From a bacterium (GTDB lineage Bacteria > Patescibacteriota > Microgenomatia > Levybacterales > UBA12049), in the NCBI GenBank assembly GCA_021784535.1, contig JAJYHW010000084.1:1-9040 (forward strand): DNA of 9,040 nucleotides, read 5' to 3'. Both the position numbers and the translations under genes were made by a program. The notes under the pieces are model-generated. The model did no database searches, was not told the origin of the DNA, and saw nothing but the letters and a program-made list of their open reading frames with translations. Shown in pieces: positions 5,694 through 9,040 of the stretch (position 1 is its first letter; every line of letters begins with the position of its first letter).

Positions 5694-6866
5694 ATGGAAG
5701 CTATCAATATAGAAAATATTAATAAAATAATCGTAAACCTGGTAAATACTTCGTCCGATAAGCAACTATACGCACAAATTGTTGAGAATGCAGTAGAGAT
5801 TATTCACGCAAGCTACGGAAAGCTCTTTCTCTACAAAAAAGGCCGGTTAAGAAAAATGTATTATTCCGATATAAAAGTAAAACGGAATACACTTATTCTA
5901 GACAAAACTATCAGGAAATTATTCTCTTCCGATACAATTCTTACTCTTACAAAATCTGAATTGGAAAATAGAAAAATAACGCATTTCCCCAACGATATTA
6001 CCTTTGTTATCATTGTTCCGCTCTCCTACGCAAAAGAAACTCTTGGCTTTCTTTTTCTTTATTTTACACAACACAAGGAAACATTGACTCAAGTTGAAAA
6101 TGAGCTGCTTACGCTATATCGTCATTACTCGGTTCTCGCGCTTACCAAAGCAACTCTCAAGGAAGAGTCACAAAATGCACTGGAAATACGCGACCGATTT
6201 ATTGCAATTGCCTCACATGAGCTCCGTACGCCGCTTACTTCAATCCATGGATATATTCAATTACTGCATGCCCGTTTAAAAAATCAGGATTCCATAGAAG
6301 CACGATGGATACAGGAACTCTATATAGAAAGCTTTCGGATGACGCAGCTTGTAAAAGAATTGCTTGATGTAAATCGTATTAAACAAGGACAATTTGCATT
6401 TGTATTCAGCGAAGTGCCAATGCTTGAGATAGTTACACGGGCACTTGACCGATACCGACTAGCTCATGCCGCGCATCCTTTTCTTTTTAAATCCAATCTC
6501 ATCAAGCAACAAACTATGGTAGTTGGCGACTTTGACAAACTGGCAGAAATGGTTTCCGGCCTCCTGGGAAATGCCGTGAAATTTTCAAAACCAGGCGAGA
6601 AAATTACTGTCAAACTCAGTGCTACGACCAGCTTAATCTCTCTTGAGGTAAAAAATACCGGAAATGGGATAGCAAAAAAGGATCTTACTGCTATTCTCAA
6701 CGGCTTTTATAAACCTGATTATACAAGCCATCTCGAAGGAATGGGAATAGGCTTACTCCTGGCGCAGCATATTATCAAAAACCATAGAGGGAAATTGAAA
6801 ATTATTTCGAAAAAGCATGAAGGGACAACAGTAACGGTTAGCTTGCCGTTAATTAAAACTAACTAA
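5694..6866 (+). CDS. GAF-domain soluble histidine kinase (HK2)
   Basis: This 390-residue kinase lacks membrane segments. It has an N-terminal GAF-like sensor domain (about 8-150), HisKA (about 165-232, phospho-acceptor H175 in 'ASHELRTPL', with the E176 and T179 needed for kinase and phosphatase chemistry) and HATPase_c (about 278-387). The ATP site has N-box N293 ('LLGNAVKFSKPG') and G2 box 'GMGIGLLLA' (349-357). In the G1 box the usual Asp is Asn: 'VKNTGNGI', N321. This Asp contacts adenine, but an Asn occurs naturally in some kinases, so activity is uncertain rather than excluded. No ligand-binding residues are recognisable in the GAF region. The ATG at 5694, 4 nt after the weak AGGGTG, is preferred; an upstream in-frame TTG at 5673 adds seven residues. 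It follows GlsB by 39 bp, and its stop lies 2 bp from the end of the convergent RR3. Confidence 0.92.
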   Translation: MEAINIENINKIIVNLVNTSSDKQLYAQIVENAVEIIHASYGKLFLYKKGRLRKMYYSDIKVKRNTLILDKTIRKLFSSDTILTLTKSELENRKITHFPNDITFVIIVPLSYAKETLGFLFLYFTQHKETLTQVENELLTLYRHYSVLALTKATLKEESQNALEIRDRFIAIASHELRTPLTSIHGYIQLLHARLKNQDSIEARWIQELYIESFRMTQLVKELLDVNRIKQGQFAFVFSEVPMLEIVTRALDRYRLAHAAHPFLFKSNLIKQQTMVVGDFDKLAEMVSGLLGNAVKFSKPGEKITVKLSATTSLISLEVKNTGNGIAKKDLTAILNGFYKPDYTSHLEGMGIGLLLAQHIIKNHRGKLKIISKKHEGTTVTVSLPLIKTN

Positions 6867-6868
6867 GG

Positions 6869-7540
6869 CTATTCTTTAATCACGTAACCAAATCCGCGGA
6901 CTGAATGAAGCAATTTTTTCTCTGTACTCGCGTCAATTTTTTTTCGCAAATAACCCATATAGACATCAACAACGCGGGTTTCTACATCGCTTGAATACAA
7001 CCAAATTCGGGAAAGAATCATATCCCGCGTCAGAATGCGTCCTTTGTTGCTCATTAAATACTGTAAAAGCTTGAATTCCTGAGGTGTCAACTGAATTTGT
7101 TGTCCATTTCTTTTGACCTCCATTGTTTTACTATCCAACTCAAGATCTGCTACTTTCAAAACACTCTCGTTGTTAATCTGCTTACGCAGACGCGCTTTAA
7201 TACGCGCAAGAAATTCATCAGCGACAAACGGCTTAGTCATATAATCATCAGCTCCCAGATTCAAGCCTTCAACAATATCATTGATGGAATCTTTGGCAGT
7301 CAGGATAATAATGGGGACTTCTTTATATTTCTTACGGATTTCACGACAAACAGCCTCTCCCGACATTACCGGCAAACCTAAGTCCAGAACAACCAGATCA
7401 GGAACAGTTTTTTTAAAATAGTCAAGCGCCGCAATTCCGTCAGATACAGTTTGCGCCGCATAACCATTATCCAAAAGTAACTCCTTAAGGTATTTCTGCA
7501 AACCCCGATCATCCTCTACTACGAGTATTGTTTGCGTCAT
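6869..7540 (-). CDS. OmpR/PhoB-family response regulator (RR3)
   Basis: This 223-residue DNA-binding regulator has an N-terminal receiver (about 3-115) and a C-terminal winged helix (about 127-222). Receiver residues are complete: D10/D11 ('ILVVEDD'), phospho-acceptor D53 ('LVVLDLGLP'), T81 ('IIILTAKD'), Y100 and K103 ('DDYMTKPF'). The output domain has 'LTPQEFKLLQYL', 'GRILTRDMIL', the recognition-helix region 'ETRVVDVYMGYLRKKI' and the terminal 'VRGFGYVI' hairpin, all typical of the family. On phosphorylation it should dimerise and bind direct repeats near promoters. It is the only DNA-binding regulator in the window. Candidate partners are the divergent membrane kinase HK3 and the convergent HK2. 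It starts at ATG 7540 with no Shine-Dalgarno; a strong extended -10 lies only 11 bp upstream, so the mRNA may be almost leaderless. Confidence 0.97.
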   Translation of the reverse strand: MTQTILVVEDDRGLQKYLKELLLDNGYAAQTVSDGIAALDYFKKTVPDLVVLDLGLPVMSGEAVCREIRKKYKEVPIIILTAKDSINDIVEGLNLGADDYMTKPFVADEFLARIKARLRKQINNESVLKVADLELDSKTMEVKRNGQQIQLTPQEFKLLQYLMSNKGRILTRDMILSRIWLYSSDVETRVVDVYMGYLRKKIDASTEKKLLHSVRGFGYVIKE

Positions 7541-7550
7541 AAGTGAAGCT

Positions 7551-7579
7551 ATTATAGCAATTTATGTAAGAACGCACAA
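7551..7579 (-). promoter_or_regulatory. Extended -10 promoter of RR3, near-leaderless
   Basis: On the minus strand an extended -10, TGCTATAAT (7559-7551, perfect TATAAT), lies 17 bp after TTGTGC (7579-7574, 3/6). The predicted start of transcription is near 7544, only about 4 nt before the ATG at 7540. Confidence 0.6.
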
Positions 7580-7610
7580 CCGGAGAAAAGACATGTAATT
7601 TCTATAGGTC

Positions 7611-7639
7611 TTGACAGCAAAGCAATACTTCCGTATAGT
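7611..7639 (+). promoter_or_regulatory. Strong promoter of the 48-codon ORF and HK3
   Basis: A perfect -35 TTGACA (7611-7616) is followed after 17 bp by TATAGT (7634-7639, 5/6). Transcription should start near 7646, about 6 nt before the ATG at 7652. It is divergent from the RR3 promoter within a region of 111 bp, so one bound regulator could affect both. Confidence 0.65.
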
Positions 7640-7651
7640 AAATAACCTGCC

Positions 7652-7798
7652 ATGTTAAAAAATCTTTTCAACCTATCTGAAATAACTCCCAACCAGTTAA
7701 AGATATTCTTTTTTACCTTCCTTTCAATCTCTCTTATGGTACTCATGCAGCATATGGGTATTCATTCTCCTTTTGCTTTTCTCGCGCTTGACAAATAA
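7652..7798 (+). CDS. Uncharacterised 48-residue single-span membrane protein
   Basis: I do not recognise this ORF. It has a polar N-terminus with two Lys ('MLKNLFNLSEITPNQLK'), one strongly hydrophobic stretch (about 18-33, 'IFFFTFLSISLMVLMQ') suited to a membrane helix, and a short tail. It is supported mainly by a near-consensus promoter whose predicted start is 6 nt before the ATG; there is no Shine-Dalgarno. HK3 starts 30 bp after its stop and lies in the same reading frame, with TAG and TAA between them. It could be a small partner protein of HK3, a leader peptide coupling translation to HK3, or the detached first membrane segment of an ancestral two-span sensor. It could also be non-coding leader. 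A 64-codon ORF on the opposite strand overlaps it and the RR3 promoter and is probably spurious. Confidence 0.45.
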   Translation: MLKNLFNLSEITPNQLKIFFFTFLSISLMVLMQHMGIHSPFAFLALDK

Positions 7799-7828
7799 CG
7801 CATAATTAACCAAGATTACTAGTAAGGC

Positions 7829-9040
7829 ATGTTTTTACTGTCATTATTTGCTGCGTTCATTCTTATTATTTTAACTGTTTTTATTATCAACAACAGTTAT
7901 CTTTATGCAGTAAAAAACGCGCAAAAACATATTATAGCTTCTCTCATCGAGCCGGCAATTATTGTTGATACCCAACAAAATATACTATTTTACAATCCCG
8001 CAGCTGAAAAAATAACCGGAACTCTTCTGAAAGATGCTATCGGAAAGCCAATAGATAAAATACTGCCACTCTACAATGAACAAGCTCCTGTCCCCTATGC
8101 ATCTTACAATGAGCTTATTGATAGTAATAAAAATCAGAAAACAGTCCTGACGCTTCGAAAAATAAACGGGGAGCAAAGACAGATCCTTATTACCGTTTCC
8201 AAACTTAACATCGGGACAGATCAACAATCGCTCATAACACTTCTTGACACGACGAGTGAAAAGCAGCTTGAAGAAATGAAGGTAGATTTCGTATCAATGG
8301 CTGCTCATGAGCTTAGAACTCCGTTAACGGCAATCAGAGGATATGCTTCTTTGCTGCAGATACATTACGCAACGCAACTTGACCAGGCTGCAAAAGAGTT
8401 GCTGACACGGCTTATTATCAGCACGACCAATCTCACCAATCTTATTGATAATTTATTAAGCGTTTCCCGAATTGAAAGAAATAATCTTATTGTTCAGGCA
8501 AAACCACTGGACCTGGGGATTATTGTTAAGGATATATTTGCAAGTTTTGAACAGCAGGCATTCACCAAAAAACAGCATTTTATACTCAACATGCCTGACG
8601 CATTACCACAAGTAATGGCAGATCCGTTCCGTATCGGGCAAGTGTTTATTAATCTTATCAGTAATGCGCTTAATTATACCCCTGAAGGAGGCACAGTTAC
8701 AGTGACTATCGCAAATAAATCTAACTGTCTGGAAATATCTGTACAAGATTCAGGTGAAGGGATACCCAAGGAAGCTATGCCAAGACTCTTTACGAAATTT
8801 TTTAGAGTTTCAGGATCTTTGGAGCAAGGCTCAAAAGGAACTGGACTTGGTTTATATATAACCAAAGCGATTGTCCAGATGCATAACGGGAAAATTTGGG
8901 CTGAAAGTACTCTTGGGAAAGGTTCAACATTCAGCTTTACACTGCCTGTCGCTACTGAAGAACAAAAAAATATGCATAAAAAAAAGATGGCAACCGGTGC
9001 TTTCTTGACAGTAAAAAATGGACAGGGTATTATAATTAGA
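7829..9040 (+). CDS. Membrane-anchored PAS sensor histidine kinase (HK3), 3' end cut by window edge
   Basis: 404 codons are visible with no stop. An N-terminal membrane helix (about 2-22) is followed directly by a PAS domain (about 36-145, 'EPAIIVDTQQNILFYNPAAEK'), HisKA (about 150-217) and HATPase_c (about 262-375). The phospho-acceptor is H160 in 'AAHELRTPLTAI', with canonical E161 and T164. ATP-site motifs are N279 ('LISNALNYTPEGG'), D307 ('QDSGEGIP'), the F-box 'FTKFFRV' and the G2 box 'GTGLGLYIT' (337-345); all key residues are present. With one short membrane segment and no extracellular loop, the signal is probably sensed in the cytoplasm by the PAS domain or within the membrane. The layout resembles PhoR/WalK-type kinases, which pair with OmpR-family regulators, and RR3 is divergent from it (inference). 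Residues after about 376 form a Lys-rich tail. An AAGG lies only 1 nt before the ATG, too close to be a good ribosome site. Confidence 0.95.
   Translation, partial: MFLLSLFAAFILIILTVFIINNSYLYAVKNAQKHIIASLIEPAIIVDTQQNILFYNPAAEKITGTLLKDAIGKPIDKILPLYNEQAPVPYASYNELIDSNKNQKTVLTLRKINGEQRQILITVSKLNIGTDQQSLITLLDTTSEKQLEEMKVDFVSMAAHELRTPLTAIRGYASLLQIHYATQLDQAAKELLTRLIISTTNLTNLIDNLLSVSRIERNNLIVQAKPLDLGIIVKDIFASFEQQAFTKKQHFILNMPDALPQVMADPFRIGQVFINLISNALNYTPEGGTVTVTIANKSNCLEISVQDSGEGIPKEAMPRLFTKFFRVSGSLEQGSKGTGLGLYITKAIVQMHNGKIWAESTLGKGSTFSFTLPVATEEQKNMHKKKMATGAFLTVKNGQGIIIR
9005..9033 (+). promoter_or_regulatory. Candidate promoter inside the 3' end of HK3
   Basis: A perfect TTGACA (9005-9010) lies 17 bp before TATTAT (9028-9033, 5/6); TATAAT also occurs at 9031-9036 with a 20-bp spacer. 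It would start transcription near 9040, pointing to another gene just past the window. It lies within the open frame of HK3, after its kinase domain. Confidence 0.4.

Noticed and set aside
7556..7626. Repeated ATGTAA and AGCAAT hexamers between RR3 and the 48-codon ORF as regulator sites
   Set aside because: The repeats are short, irregularly spaced (29 bp or more) and expected by chance in AT-rich DNA.
7552..7746. 64-codon ORF on the minus strand
   Set aside because: It runs through the RR3 promoter and overlaps the better-supported plus-strand ORF and its TTGACA/TATAGT promoter. It has no ribosome site and no recognisable motif.

Overview
The window reads as chromosomal DNA from a bacterium of moderately low GC with the standard genetic code: TGA serves as a stop for two genes and never interrupts a reading frame. 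Several protein traits are, from memory, common in Patescibacteria (CPR): a receiver ending its beta-5 region in 'YLIKSN' instead of 'xxKP', a cytosolic PAS kinase with an 'ASHQ' H-box, and a KGG stress protein next to a GlsB/YeaQ-type membrane protein. That placement is an inference and would need a marker gene. No tRNA, rRNA, transposase, integrase or CRISPR array was seen.

Layout. Bases 1-4871 are read leftward. A receiver-only response regulator (RR2, 4509-4871) is followed by lon (2000-4381), a soluble PAS-PAS histidine kinase (HK1, 436-1929) and a second receiver-only regulator (RR1, 1-385, cut by the window edge). A divergent intergenic region (4872-5153) precedes a rightward cluster: a KGG-motif stress protein (5154-5333), a GlsB/YeaQ-like three-segment membrane protein (5403-5654) and a GAF-domain histidine kinase (HK2, 5694-6866). 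HK2 ends 2 bp from the end of a leftward OmpR-family regulator (RR3, 6869-7540). A second divergent promoter region (7541-7651) separates RR3 from a 48-codon membrane ORF (7652-7798) and a membrane-anchored PAS histidine kinase (HK3, 7829 to beyond the right edge).

How it fits together. This is a signalling and stress locus: three histidine kinases, three response regulators (two without an output domain), the Lon protease and two small stress-family proteins. The clearest regulatory signal is a CIRCE-like inverted repeat lying over a TTGACA-N17-TAGATT promoter upstream of lon, which predicts HrcA control. The two small stress genes have near-perfect Shine-Dalgarno sequences. The regulators mostly lack one, and the RR3 and 48-codon ORF promoters would give leaders of only about 4-6 nt. 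RR3 could pair with HK3 (divergent) or HK2 (convergent); the sequence does not decide. I found no clearly novel defence or mobile system. The most interesting items are the lon operator, the near-leaderless divergent promoter pair and the uncharacterised 48-codon ORF.
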